Shown here: positions 33,731 through 47,356 of the stretch, piece after piece
Numbering within the stretch: position 1 is the stretch's first letter
How the letters are laid out: each line of letters starts with the position of its first letter
Source of the DNA: Canna indica
Lineage: Eukaryota > Streptophyta > Magnoliopsida > Zingiberales > Cannaceae
DNA length: 64,000 bases
Assembly: GCA_034359265.1 (NCBI GenBank)
Contig: CP136890.1
Location: forward strand, 92,219,501 to 92,283,500
Direction: 5' to 3'
Position numbers and translations under genes: made by a program
Notes under the pieces: generated by a model
Databases searched by the model: none
The model's input: the letters and a program-made list of their open reading frames with translations, nothing else
What the model was told of the DNA's origin: nothing

Positions 33731-35547
33731 ATGTTGGCTGATCGAAGTTGGATGTATCGACGTCTTGATCGTGGAGCTTTAACGAATGAGTTTCGATTAA
33801 CCGTAACTTACTTCCAAAATTTTGCCCATTCGAATCGGAAATTCGTTAGCGTCGGTGATAAAATCTGATGTCTGTGCCGCATTTGCTTAAATGGAAGATT
33901 TTTGGATCGGAAAACTATCACTCTGCATCTATATAGCAAAGGATTTGCACCAAGATATTTTCTATGGACTTGTCACGAGGAGTCACGTGAAGTCGGGACG
34001 TCGAGCAATCATGTCGTTCAAACACATGGTGAATCTTCCTCTGCTGGGGTTTCTTCATCCAGTCAATCTAATCCCTATAGAACTATGATACTTGATAGTT
34101 TTGGGGGTCAATTCCACCTGAATGATAATGTCGATCGGCCAGTTACTAAGACGTCAGTGCCACCAGATACTATAGGTGTTGATATCACAAAAGTACAAAC
34201 TGCGGTAGAGATTGAATTACTGAATAAAGAAGTTGCAGAATTTTACGAGATGTTGAAAGTTGCCGATGAACATTTGTATGAGAATTGTCCTAAATACACT
34301 AGGTTTTCGGCAATGACGCAGCTCCTAAACATTAATGTCGATTGTAATATCAGCGGGGTTGCGTACGATCGGACTGCATGATTGATTAATGAAATGATGC
34401 CTACGGATAACAAGTTTGAGCCAACTTTTTATAAGACTAAAAAGATGATAAGAAAATTAGGACTTGTGTACGAAAAAATACACGCGTGCCAAAATAACTG
34501 CATTTTATATTATAAAGAAAATGTGCAGTTGGATCAATGGCCTGTATGTCAACATCCTCATTACAAGGATAAGAAATCGGTCTGACAGAAAAATATCTCG
34601 TTTAAGGTGTTTCGGTATTTTCCACTAACACCGATGCTTCAAAGATTATTCATGTCAGAGAAGACGCCCCCCTACATGAGTTGGCATGCAAGAAGTCGTG
34701 ATGATATAATAATGACTCATCCATCCGATAGTGAAGCATGGAAATATTACAATACATGTTATCCTTCATTTGCTAGGGATACTAGAAATATTAGATTGGG
34801 ATTGTGCACAGATGATTTTAATCAGTTTGGACATTCTGCAACTCCTTATTCAGTTTGGCCAGTGCTGCTGACAGTTTATAATTTATCACCGTCAATGTGT
34901 ATGAAAGATGAATTTATTTATCTTTCGATGATTATTCCGGGTCATAAGGGTTTGCGAAAAAAAATTGACGTGTTTCTCAAACCCTTGATAGATGAATTGA
35001 AAACATTGTGGACTGAGGGAGCTGTCACTTCTGATTGTCATCAGAAGCAAAACTTCAATTTAAAGGTCACGGTCTTGTGGACAATCAATAATTTCCCGGC
35101 GTACGGCATGTTGTGTGGTTGGAGCACTCATAGCCGACTCTCTTGTTCGTATTATATGGAACACTCTAAACCAATCAGTATGCATAACAGACGAAAAATC
35201 ACAAGCCTTTTATATTGGCATCACAAGCCGAACAAGTATATTACGCGAAGTATCCGGCTCGAAATAAAGATAGAGCATATTGGCGTGTAGTGAATAAGAC
35301 TAAAGGTAGAGGAAAAATTGATCCGATTGCAGGAGAAAATGAGCCGATACCTGATGTGACAAATGGTTTTTATCAAGAAGATGATCCTCCTGCTGTAGAT
35401 CGTATTATTCCAATACTCGAGGATGCAGACACAACGTCAATTCAATTAGAAGTTGAATATGCTGATTATGACGATCATGAAATTGAGGAAGCTGGAGATG
35501 AAGAAGATGAAGAATTCGAAGACTATTACTCAGATGATGAGGAATAA
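33731..35547 (+). pseudogene. CACTA transposase remnant of the second element
   Basis: Starts MLADRSWMYRRLDRGALTNE. Nonsense changes lie near 33868, 34379 and 34583 (CGA-to-TGA or similar). It keeps the block missing from the first element near 14413 (LINEMMPTDNK) and the uninterrupted SMCMKDEFIYL junction. At about 35200 the sequence jumps from NRRKI to the DUF4216 region (LASQAEQVYYAKYPAR on the other copy), a ~1.65-kb deletion relative to 18555-20217. Ends in an acidic tail (EEFEDYYSDDEE). Confidence 0.9.
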
Positions 35548-35628
35548 TTGTAAAGTATATCTTATATTAAATATATCTCTAATATATATATATATATAAT
35601 AATCAAATTATATGCCTATTCGACATAT

Positions 35629-37143
35629 ATGTTTGGTCGTGGTTATTGTTGCAGGAGAGCTTTGGAGTCTCCGATCGGTGAGACTCCAGCACTTACTCAT
35701 GCTGCTGATTCTTCTGTTGTTGATCCTCCTGCCGATGATACTGATGAGGCTAGCACATCAAGACGCAAGCGGCCACGCGGGCCGAACAGGTGGCAGCCTC
35801 CACCAGCCACAGAGTCACGTAGATTCATTAGCGTGATTGGAGAGCGGTAATATATCATGAATTATGAATCATTAAAATTCATTATATCATAATATAATAT
35901 TAAAATTTATTTTTGTTGTGCAGGTTCGAGCAAGAAGTGCCAAGGAGCATATCTTCTACCATTCGACTATACATGCACGGGGCATGACCCACGTGGTCTC
36001 ACGTGCCCAGTGAGCACGTCGATATGTTATAGCGCGAGTTTGAGGCACGTATTAATTATTTTTTTATACATGCATGATGATTAATATTGGTACTGATATT
36101 ATTATTTTGCAAGCTCGCTATACATGAGCTGAGGACCAGAGGTCCTTCATTTACGCTGCCTGGGAGGCTATTTCCCGGGCGAGGTACAACAGGCAACTGG
36201 GGCAGACCCGATCCCAGGCGACGGCCCGAGCTGGGACCACTAACATCGCGGAGACTCGGGGATACATCCCCGATTGGATTACTCCGGATATATGGGACCA
36301 GCTCATGGCAATATGGTCGATGGATCGATGGTAGGAGGTTTCTAGGACTGCGACTAGAAACAACATGTCGGGGGGAGCAGCGCGTCACATTGGCGGCTCT
36401 ATTGCATTTGCAGTGCACGCGAACCGTTTGGTATGTATACCTTACTTTTAATTATATATTTTATTTGTTACTCTGTGTACTAATTAATGTATTTGTTTTG
36501 TAAATGTAGACGACGGTGTTGGACGATGGGAGTGTCCAGCGACCCTCCCCGATGGCGGTGTTTGAGCGGACTCACCGTCGAGCACATGAGACAGGGGAGT
36601 ACATTGACAATCGCGCTGCATACATTATGGTAAGTATATTTGTTTAAATTATTCATTATTTATTTATAATTTAAGTTTTAAGAAAAATATGAAACAAAAA
36701 ATCAAACTCGAGTAGGAGACCTACACTCAGACGGTGGTGCAGCGTGGGGCACCCCCGAGGACTTTGACGCAGGAGCGTGGATCGAGGCTGCAGGTGGCTG
36801 GGACCACGGCCGCATCTATGGCTTTGCAGATAGTGATTATGCGCGAGCCGTGCTAGGCCCACTTGGGGCACCGACCCCTCTGGTCGCTGGTGAGCGGCCG
36901 TCCACCTCCAGGTCTAGTTATGATCATAGTATCAGGATAAGAACACTAGAGGAGACAGTCGCGCATCAGAGTCAGATGATGGCGGAGATGCATACTATGC
37001 TACGCAATATCTCAGCTCATACCGGAGCAGGCATCCCCTCGGCATCATCTGATCCATCGTCCTCGAATCATTCGATGTCGGTGTACACCCAAGCATTGCA
37101 GACCCTGCCACATGATCCAGACTATCCTCCATCGTCATCGTGA
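35629..37143 (+). pseudogene. ORF2 (TNPA-like) remnant of the second element
   Basis: Follows the five-exon layout of 20634-22169. Exon 1 (35629-35847) is open. Exon 2 has a TGA in place of Trp near 35985. The exon 3 acceptor region is altered (TTGCAAG), and stops occur in exon 3. The last exon starts in CTCGAGTAG|GAGACC near 36717 and its tail frame 36850-37143 is open. Not functional as it stands. Confidence 0.85.
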
Positions 37144-37754
37144 GATTTATTATTATTTTTTATATTGACTTTGTTACTTAGATACTATACTTGATTAATT
37201 TGTTTTGTTTGGATATTGATACTTCAAATTTGAATTTGAATAGTTTTTATACGATTGTGGATAATTATAAATATAAGTATAATTATTTTGATGTATATCT
37301 GGGTGTATTTGTGATGTGTGAATGGATGTATGTATGAGTGTATAGGTGTGTGAGTTATGTAACAGATAATGTATCAATATATTAATGGAAATTTAAAATT
37401 TAAAATTTTTTCGATTGCAAGTTTTAGTCATTAGCAACGGCTTTCCCACGGTCGTCCGTGGGAAAGCCGTTACTAAAAGTATCATAAGTCGTTGCTGATG
37501 TCATACAGTAACGACTTAGCAACGGTTTTTCACTAACGACCTTGCCACGGCCTTCAGGACCGTTGCTAATAATTTTATCAGCAACGGCCCCGTGTTCGTG
37601 GCAAAGCCGTTGCTGATAATATTTATTAGCAAAGGCCCGAGCGGCCGTTGCTAATCCGTTGCTAAATTATCAGCAACACATTTTTCTGCCACGGTTTCGT
37701 TGCAACGGGTGGGGCCGTTGCATGCCGTTGTCGATACTCATTATTCCAGTTGTG

Positions 37755-38508
37755 AAACTCTTTTTGATCAATATAATTTTTTTAATTAAAAATAAAATTT
37801 GTACTCCCTCTTTCGCCCCATGAACATATGAACAACTCATCGTCGCCTAGGAACTATGCTAATTTTGAGTGTTCATTGTTCCATTTGTCATTTTTAATAT
37901 ATTTTTTTGTTTTGATTTCGTCAATTCTTAGCAGAAAATTTATTTATTTTTGTTTTGATTTCGTCAAATCTTTGATTTCATTAGCTTAAGATATCTATTT
38001 CTCTTAGAGAAATAGAGAACAGTAAATAATAATTAAAGCTGTGACTTAATTAATTGGTTTAGAATTGATTCAGTAAGAGCTGACTTGAAAGAGATGACCA
38101 ATTCATCTTCTAACTCCACGCTGATCAACATCTTGTGCTCCTGCAAATTTTTACTAAAGGGCACTAAGATTTGATTCCCTAATAAAGGAATTCAAATATC
38201 GATCCTGTGAAATCAGAAGGACCAAACATTACAGCACAGTCTTGGCAGAAGAATATGATCAATCCTGTGGAATCAGGCTGACTATTTACATAATATCAGT
38301 ATGAATTCAACAATTTCGATCAGCAACTTGCAAGGGGAGAATATTTTACTGCTTACAATCTAGAAAAACTCATGTGAAAAAGCTGAGGCAGTGACACCCT
38401 TTTTCCTTCTTGTTCGGCAGAGTGAGTTTTTGCAGCATTATTGAAAAAATTGCATAGTTAATTAGCATGATGGTATATACTACACACAAGGAATCCATTT
38501 TCTTGTAA
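37755..38508. other. 3' flank of the adenylate kinase gene
   Basis: AT-rich. The part next to 38509 should contain the adenylate kinase 3' UTR (minus strand). No other gene is seen. Confidence 0.5.
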
Positions 38509-41500
38509 TCATGCTGCTGCTGATTTCTTTTCATCATGGTCGTCGAGATTCAGAGCTTGTAATAGCTTTGGCCACGATTCTGGAATCCCTCCAGGCAAAT
38601 CAAACTCTAAGAGCTTCCCGCGGTTGCGGTAGAACTCTTCCACCGGTTGGCTCTGTACAAAGAATCCATCGTTTATATTAGACTAGCAATAAATTTTAAC
38701 AGATTATGATTTGTTATCTTATTTACTTTTATCAATTATCTGGAAAATAGGGAACAGCCAGTATCACCAATTCGTTTAGTAGATACCTTCCAACACAAAA
38801 AATGAGAGGAAAGATATATTGGAATTCTAAGTTCCTAATAATAAGTATAATCAAGGTATGAAAGATTGATAGATCAATTTATGTTCAAATGTAAAAAGAT
38901 AATCTACTAACTTTAAATAATTTGCACAGAAAGGAAACAATATAAAAAAATTATTGGCCAACAGTTCAAAAGTATATAAGGTAGATTCTTTAACATCCTA
39001 TATTTAATAGATGTATCATAAATTAATGGGAAAAAGAAAGCGAAGAAATACTAGTAAAATTTATCCAAAGAAAACAATAGTTGCCATGGTTTACACTCAA
39101 GCCTCTCTAATAAATGTCATACATGTCAGCTAAGAAAGTTAGATCCAACTAATCTTTTAATGAACAAAGGTCCAATTTAGAACCATTAGCAATTCCAAAT
39201 GAAAAACTAGGTAACCCATCAGATCTAATGGTGGTGAATTAAGAGACATGTGGAGGAATGCCTTAAGATGTAAAAGAAACAATGATATCAGAAATTGACA
39301 CAGATCAAAAAGATTATTACCAGATCATGGTATACACGTAACCGCTCTTTCACCACCTTTTCAGTGTCATCTGCTCGAGTAATGAGCTTTGACATGCAAT
39401 GTTCAGGAGGCAAAAGTGGGGCCATAGAAATGTCTGGTTTCCCATTCTCCCCCTTGATGTCGATGGATGCGACATTGAAGTTACCACCACACTGGCTGCA
39501 AATTCTTCTCCCAAGACACTTTGCAAGCAATATATCTTCTCTGAGCTTCAGGTTGACAACCAAGTCAATTTCTGTTACTCCCTCTAGTATTTCCTGACAT
39601 ATTATGCGTCATACAAAATAAGACTCAGAATAAGAATCACAATTCACAAATGCCACATGATATTAAATGAAGCTAACTATCATTCAATGCATCACTTCTC
39701 CAAGTTAACAACACCAAGCCTGTTATACAGCAGCCCCATTGTTTCATCACATGATGTGTGGTTGAAAAATAAAAGGATAGGTTCTTTATTTGATAACAAA
39801 AGGTTAGAAAACACTAATCAAAACATCTGATAAACAAATAAGTGTTAGATTTGTCAATGGTGATAAGTAGAAAACATGGATCAAGATATTCCACTATGTT
39901 AACAGTTAACATGTTTTCCAATAAAAGCCATATCTACTTCATGAATATGAGAGCACAAGCTATAGTTTGTTCTCAAGGACTGAGAGGGCTAAAAAGATTC
40001 TCGTATGGTTATGGTGATAACAGGCATAAAGAAATGTGGTATATATTCTATAGTAAAACATAGAGTAGAAGAGAAAATATTGGTATGAATGAAACCATAA
40101 AACTTCTACAAGAAGATGAATTCACAAAATTTTGCAGTAGCAATGAATTCAAAAGATGCAGTTATATGAATCATTATTTGTTGTTTAGGATGCAACAATA
40201 AATTGCAAAATTTATTCTACCCAGAAATATCTGCAAGTGCAAATTTCTGCTATGCCAATATGCTACTGCAGCCTCGTCTAAGCAAAAATATCCAGTAATT
40301 TGAGGTCATATGTTCTTCATTACTTGCCCAAGATTGAGATTGAGCTGTAGCTTAATTCCATATTGCTAAAAGAATATGGAATTAATACAAAAGTCTTCAA
40401 TTGGCTTTTAGTGGTTGATATAAAAAGTATATGTGAACTAGGATTGTTAATGGTAATCTTTTGCAAGTTTTTTGTGAACTGATGATTGGTTAAACTAAAT
40501 ATCAAAATTTGGTTAATGGATGCTAGTAGTTACTATCAGTGTGTTATCTTGCTCTCTGTTATTTGGGTTGTTAGGACTATTGCAGAATTATTTACAGTCA
40601 GGTTCTTTGATGATTCATTATCTCACAAACTTATCCTTCTAATTTTATGTTTGGTTTTTAACATTCATTTGTGATTTCCATAATCCGCGCAACACATAAA
40701 ATATGCAAATAAAGACCTTAACTATGGATAAGCAAGTTAAGTTAAATCAGACGCACAATAAAAGAAAACAGAAGAGTGCTATAGTTGGATAGTTAAGTTA
40801 AATCAGAAGCACAATCCTTAGCCATGTTTAGGTAGAGAGGGATATCGTTTACTTACTGCTTGTCGTGTTGTTCGCGGAAAACCATCGAGTATAAATCCTG
40901 ATTCACCCTTAGCTACTCCATCTTCTAGACGATTGGACAAGAGATTGATGATGATCTCATCAGATACTAGCTGTCCTTGATTTACAATTTCCACTAGCTA
41001 CAAAGTTCAGATGAGATAGCATAAGCAATACTTTAAATAGTAATATTTTGTTTAGTATAATAATTACCCCTTTCACTTAATTACTGCGATATGAAGCACT
41101 TGAAATGAAATGCATAACAACAAAAGCCTGTGAGAGAACACTTTAATGCTCCATGGTTACATAGCAATTAGCCATTAACAATAAGACAGCTAAGGAATTC
41201 ATTATGTAGCCCGCCCCAAATATGATGAAATATATATCAAAGTGTTTCTCCTATGACCCGTTACCTTCAGTTTTGCATAAATAGAAGGCATTACACCAAA
41301 GCTTGAACTAGAGAGCTCGCACTTCCATGAAAAATCCTGAGAAGTGGCCAACTTAACTACATAGTGAAATCCATTCATTAGCCACTAAGAAGCACATTTA
41401 CTTTCCATATTAATATAATAATTTAGCATTAGCGGTTTTCTATGAAGCACTCTTCTCCACATATTTGCGTACCATCATATGCCCAAAGTTCAATCTTTTT

Positions 41501-42322
41501 GCACTTATTTGATTATTTTACACCAGCCTTATAGGCTTTATATATAGTTTATATAAAGATAGAAGCATCATATATTTATAATCGAGGGCAACTTGTCATA
41601 GTTTCTACTCAATACTTTTTAAGCAGCTCGCTCAGGTTACCAGCAGAACAAGTACTGCAAATTCTTGCAAATTCCAGACTATAAAAGATTTATCAAACTC
41701 TAAACTCCCCTACAAATCAGCCAAAGAAACTGTCCTGTGCAATCTAAACATTGGTCTTTCTTTGAGGCGGTAGCTTTTTAAATCAATTCTCGAACAACTC
41801 TTTTTTCTCTTGAGAACAGCTGATTCCGGATGCATAATGGCTCTAATCACCGTAAGTTTAGAGAATATACAAGAATTTATCTTCTTTCTTCATAAATCGA
41901 TCAAACCAAACTCGAATTGATTATGATCTCAGCAATGAAATGTCTCGCAAAGGAAAACAAAGACGAGCGGCTCAAAAGGACACAATCATTGACCAAGAGA
42001 AGAAGGCGTGAAGGAAAAGTACCTGCTTAGAGAGAGGACCCGAGGAGGCGAGCTCCTCGCGGACGAGATCACCGGTGGCGATGTGAGGCACGCCGAGGAG
42101 CCTAGAGAGGCGGCTGGCGTAGGTCCCCTTGCCGACGCCCGGGCAGCCGAGGAACACCCACTGCACGCTCCGGCACCCGGGATCCGTCGTCGGGGCAGCC
42201 CCCTTCTGGCTCACGGTCGCAGGAAACCTGAAGCCCGGCTCCGCGACCACCGACGACAACCACCTCCCCGCCGGGCACATGGAGGCGGCGCTGCCCCTCA
42301 GCAGGCGGCTCAGGGCCGCCAT
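38509..42322 (-). CDS. adenylate kinase, organellar (chloroplast/mitochondrial type)
   Basis: Four exons in minus-strand order are 42322-42023, 40997-40857, 39593-39321 and 38652-38509. All have GT-AG introns and whole-codon lengths, giving 285 aa. The enzyme interconverts ATP + AMP and 2 ADP. The first ~50 residues are Ser/Ala/Arg-rich and acid-poor, like a transit peptide. The P-loop GCPGVGKGT is at 59-67, followed by [12 protein letters not shown] (80-91), [10 protein letters not shown] (AMP-binding) in exon 2, and the LID region with [10 protein letters not shown] and RADDTEKVV in exon 3. The end is [15 protein letters not shown]. Length and sequence match the Arabidopsis At2g37250 / rice organellar adenylate kinase group. 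ATG 42322 is chosen because the transit-like segment begins there; an upstream in-frame Met (42400) would add 26 residues. Confidence 0.96.
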
Positions 42323-42479
42323 ATCGCCGTAGATAAGTGGGCCAGAGGCAGGACCGATCCCCTTGGATTTGAGAAGAAGAAACAGACTGGGATGCAACAC
42401 GTTGGAAGCAGATCGCTCGCGAGAAACATTGAGAAGAATACAGCACGTGTAGGAATTAAGCCAATTGCTAAAGAAATCC

Positions 42480-42480
<1 letters not shown>

Positions 42481-42522
<42 letters not shown>
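42481..42522. repeat. (ATT)n microsatellite upstream of adenylate kinase
   Basis: Fourteen perfect ATT units, about 160 bp upstream of the adenylate kinase ATG, probably in its promoter or 5' UTR. Confidence 0.95.
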
Positions 42523-43205
42523 TCACTCATATTTTTCATATGCTTATCGCAGAATATCTTTTTTTATTTTCTAATTAAACTAAAAATTATATATATGTAG
42601 AAAAACATTTTTTAGGCTGATAATAAAAATAACTGCCGAGGTTGAATTATACGTTTCATTGGTTATTTCTTCAGTTAGATGATGATGTCATTTTGAATTT
42701 TTAATGATGCTCCTGTTTGCAATAATTTTTCAAATAAAATTTATTTTAAAATAATAATCAATATTTTTTTTAAAAATATCACATCGAATTTGACCTTTTG
42801 CGATGACATACTTGTAAATCATAATTTACTCTGGGCGTTTGATACATTATCACTTAAAATTACTCAGAATTTAAAATACCATCCAGATAGATTATCACTT
42901 TTAAAATTATCAATAATATTACATTATCATATTTGGCATACATTGATAATTCGATAGTAATCCATCTTATCTTGTTTGATGTAAAAAAAGAATATTTGAA
43001 AATTTACATTGTTAATTAAAATACCCTCAAATAAATAAATAAAAAATAAAAAAAAAATAATAAGAAGAATTATCATTTTACTATAAGATGAAGCAAATGA
43101 GATGAGACAATGAATTTTTTTATATTAATAGAGGGTATTTTAGTAAGAAATATTTTTGTCAAAAATAAAAAATAATATTATCACGTCACTGCTAATCCAC
43201 ATAGC
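42523..43205. other. AT-rich stretch, possible eroded TIR element
   Basis: No gene. CTGGGCGTTTGATA (about 42833) and TATCAAATCACTCC (about 43878-43891) are rough inverted repeats around related ATTATC-rich sequence. This suggests an older ~1.06-kb MITE into which the hAT MITE at 43206 was inserted. No TSD was confirmed. Confidence 0.4.
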
Positions 43206-43712
43206 TAGGGGTGAGCATCGATCGGGTATGGTCAAAACCCAACCCGACCCGATTAACCCGAACCCAAATTTTTTGGGTTTTTCTCAACCCGACCCTACTC
43301 GAAATATAATTCTGTGCCAGATCCGATTAACTCGAAAAAATTAGATCACAATCCAAATAATTCAAATTTTCTTTAAAAAAAATAAAATTCATAATTATAA
43401 TAAAAAAAATAAATCTAAAATTATGAAAATAGTGGGAAAAAGGTGAAAATTTAAGTAGTAGAAATATAACTCCACCACTAGGAATTAAATTTAATTTCTC
43501 TTAATTTTGTTACAAACTTCTGACCACTAGCTAGTCCAACTTATCTTTTATAGATATATTATACATAATACATACATGTAAGGTGTATTTCGAGTCAGAT
43601 TGGGTAAATCAAAGTTTTCACCCAACCCGACCTGACATGAGTTACCCGAATTAAATTTTCAGATCAGTTTTTTTCAGATAATTCGAGTCGATTCGGATTT
43701 TGCTCACCCCTA
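43206..43712. mobile_element. hAT-type MITE, 507 bp
   Basis: Perfect 12-bp terminal inverted repeats TAGGGGTGAGCA / TGCTCACCCCTA. The flanking 8-bp duplication CACATAGC is perfect (43198-43205, 43713-43720). The arms contain CCCGACCCGATTAACCCGAA-type sequence and its inverse. Non-coding; same family as 2062-3058. Confidence 0.95.
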
Positions 43713-43720
43713 CACATAGC

Positions 43721-44704
43721 CACTACCTCTATTGATAATGTAAATTATTAGTGAGTGATAATATAAGTTATCATGAGCATTCAGATTGTCAATAATTTAT
43801 TTCAATTAAACACGATAATTTAGTGGGTCCATATAATTTTAGTTAAGATTATCGATAATTTATTTAAATTATCTCATATCAAATCACTCCTAAAGTTCCG
43901 AAGTGATACGCTTGCATGTGAATTTTGTGAAAATAAATTTTTTTTTGGAAAATAAATTATGCGAAAAGAAGGAAAATAAAGGGACACGTGGTCGCTATCG
44001 TGAGATACATTTTTACGCCCACGGAATCGAACGGGATACCGTAGCCTGTTACGACTTAAGACTTCCAAGTGTATTGTGATTTCGTCAATTACGTGCGAGT
44101 ATTGTCGTCCTTCGAGCTTTGAAATAATCCGATCCACGTGCGACGCCTTCAAGCCATTAATTAGTGGACCTCTCCAGAACTCAATTATTGGATTCATCAA
44201 GCCACACTCGTGTCAGGATCGCATTGGTGGGAATATTAATTAATCCGCTGTTTTTTCTATTATCGTAGGAACAAAATTTAAACATATGTGACTATTTGTA
44301 CCATGTATTTCTTTATGTGTATTTCTTTATTATTAATAATAGATTACGTGTGTTTTTCATCATTTCAATAAGATAATGTGTTTAGAGCACAAAATTATAC
44401 TTTAGAGTTTAAATTAGAAAAAAAATATAATACAAGTCCGTACAATATATATATATATATATATATGCGGCGACAACGAAATCATGAGAGCAACTTACTT
44501 GAATATCTATCCGCAAGAAACTTAAAGTAAAATAATAAAGTGACATTGGTGAAGATAAATAAATATGTAATTAAACAAAAAATGAATAATATTAAGAGAA
44601 CAATAATTAAAAAATAAAATTAGGGAAATGATATTTCTTTAGCGTGTTTTCAAAGTCATTTTTCAAACTTGATACATTTTTTTATTATCAAAGGTATATA
44701 TATA
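43721..44704. other. intergenic, no gene supported
   Basis: A 108-codon open frame on the minus strand (44200-43874) has no recognised domain, and its downstream half is low-complexity. I do not call it. Confidence 0.5.
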
Positions 44705-47356
44705 TAGGGTTGTCCAGTATCCGGTTCAAACCGAACCGAACCGAAAAATCAAACCGAATTTTTCGGTTTGGTTCGGTTCAAACGCTGCGGGGTTCGGTTC
44801 TTGACCCGAACTAAACCCAATTTATTATATCAGTTCGGGTCCGGTTCTCGGAATTCGGGAACCGACCTGAACCGAAAATCGAATACCCATAATATTTTGT
44901 TTTTTCGGATTTGGGTCGGGGATTGCCGGATTGGGGGTTTTTGCCCGGTTCGGCATCGTTCGGGTCGGAGATTCACCGTTAGGTCATTTTCTCCAATTCA
45001 GCGCCCTCCAAATCCAATATTCGATCAGTCGATCTCATCACTCATTCAATCCCGCCTCCCTGCTCTGCTCCCGTCGCTCGGCTCACTCCTGACTCTCGAC
45101 TCCCGACTCCCTGCCATTTTGTCGTCGAGCGCCGACTCCATCGAGTGTCTGCCACTTTACCGTCGAGCGCTGAGCGTCTGCCAGTGTCGTCGAGCGCCGA
45201 CTCCGCCTAGCATATGCCACTTTGCCGTCGAGCGCCGAGCGTCTGCCAGTGTCGTCGAGCACCAAGGAGCGTCAACGAGCGCCGACTCTACGACTCTACC
45301 TCAATTTGCGACTCCCGAGTCCCGAATCTACTCGACGAGCGGCGACTCCGAGCGGCGACATCTACTCCAGCGCAGCATCGCTTCATCCCCTCCCACGCGG
45401 CGACACACCACACGATCTCCCCCATTCCTGGCTGCATTCTTCGGCGACCAGCGCCGCTGCTGCCACTCCTTGGCACCTCCCCTTCCCGTTTGGCTTTCAA
45501 TTCCCGCTCTTTGGCACCTAGGTAAGTAGGTAATTTCTGTGATCTATCATGATTCTGTGATCTGCTCGTTGTGATCTGTTAATTTCAAATTGAAATTTCA
45601 TCGTGGTGGACTTGTGGGTTGCGGCACTGGCAGTTTGATTAAGGCAATTTGATATTATTTGAAATTTTAATTAAGGCAATTAATTAATGTATTGTGGTTT
45701 GACAGTTTGATTTCATTACATTCCTGGTAGATTGATATGAATTATAGTTCATTAGTTTGATATGAATTGTAGTTGAACAGTCATGTATTGTGGTTTGACA
45801 TCTAGGTACGTTGCTTGAGGACATGTTGCTTGATCAATATTAGCTCTAGGTTTATGCAAAAAGCCTAAAATTAATTTAAGTCACTCATTGTGTTCTCCAA
45901 CTAATTTCAATGTTGCTTGAGGACATTTAGGTATGGTATACTAAATTTTTTCTTTCATTCTCTCATTGTAATATGAACTGTATTTGATATGAATTATTAG
46001 ATATAATGTTAGATAGTATAGTATGATATGAACAGTATAAAGTTGTTAAAGACTTAAGTATAGTAATAGTGTTATTTTTCTTAGAAGTATATAATTGTTT
46101 TTCAATTTAGTATCATGCATTTTCTCATATCTTGCCTAGATGAACTTAATAGTATATATAATGTTGATATGAATTGAAGTTTTCCTTTATGTGTTTATTG
46201 CAATTACCAATGATTATGTAACTTTATTTTGCATAGATGGCAGAAGAAATATCTCCTAATGTTGACATTAGTGTTGAGGTCCTTGATAACTCCAATAATC
46301 TCATTGAGAGTTCAGGTTCGGGTTTAGGACCAGCACTAAAGAAGAGAAAAGTTATGAAACCACGGGCTGATGTGTGGAATCACTACACGAAATTTACCAA
46401 TAAGGAGGGAAAGTTGAAGGGCAAGTGTAACTATTATGAACAAGAGTATGCTTGTGACACGAAGCAGTGCGGTACTAGTACACTTAAGGCACACCTAGAG
46501 AAATGCTTTGAATATCCTCCTAATAAGGAAAAGCAACATAAGAAGTAAATAGAAATTGGTTATACACCAAACTTGACTGAATCAGATCCTGGGTCAAACA
46601 CAATGAGCACATGAATATTTGATCAAGCTGCAACTAGAAAATCACTTTCACAGATGATTGTTAAGGATGAATATCCCTTTTCATGTGTTGATGGTGAAGG
46701 ATTTAGGGATTTCTGTGCTACTGGAATGCCTAGGTTTCAAATTCCTTCTAGGCAAACTGAGTAGAGATTGTTATGAGCTGTATGTGACGAAGAGGTTGAA
46801 TCTGAAGAAGCTATTGCAGTTGAAGTGTCAACCTGTTTGTCTGACTTCTATTCAAAGAATCAATTATATGTGCATTACAGCTCATTTTATTGATCGGAAG
46901 TGGAAGGTGCAAAAGGGAATTCTGAACTTCTGTCCGATTAGTAGCCATAGAGGTGAGAACATTGGAAAGACAATTGAGAAGTGTTTGAATGATTGGGGAA
47001 TTGATAAAGTCATGACTATAACAGTTGATAATGCAAGCTCAAATGACACTGCTATTGCTTTTTTGAAAAAGAAAATAAAAAATTGGCCTGATGGATGTGT
47101 CATGAATGGTGAGTTCTTGCATATGCGATGTTTTGCTCATTGCATGAATTTGGTAGTTCAGGATGGTTTGAAGTTATCTAATATGTCGCTCACTCGTGTT
47201 CGGGAGGCCATCAGATACATTCGATAATCACCAGCTAGGCTTCAGAGATTTAAGACATGTTTTGAGAAAGAGAAAATTGAAAGTAAAGCTCTTTTGCGGC
47301 TTGATGTCCCCACGAGGTGAAATTTAACCTATCAAATGTTGGAGGTTGCTTTAAGG

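Larger units (their letters stand above)
32379..37754 (+). mobile_element. second CACTA element, same family, degenerate and internally deleted
   Basis: The left end keeps TACTAGAAA (bases 4-12 of the family TIR). The right end reads CCAGTTGTG. AAA flanks both sides (32376-32378, 37755-37757), consistent with a 3-bp duplication. It has the full family order: subterminal repeats (32399-32632), TATATAGGGC, leader, short 26-bp repeats (33117-33265), hairpin (about 33468-33656), ORF1, ORF2 and 3' subterminal repeats (37430-37740). It is older than 12286-22854, with many C-to-T type changes and eroded TIRs. Confidence 0.9.

Noticed and set aside
43874..44200. 108-codon minus-strand frame as a gene
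   Set aside because: No recognised motif, and its second half is low-complexity Phe/Ser/Lys-type sequence.
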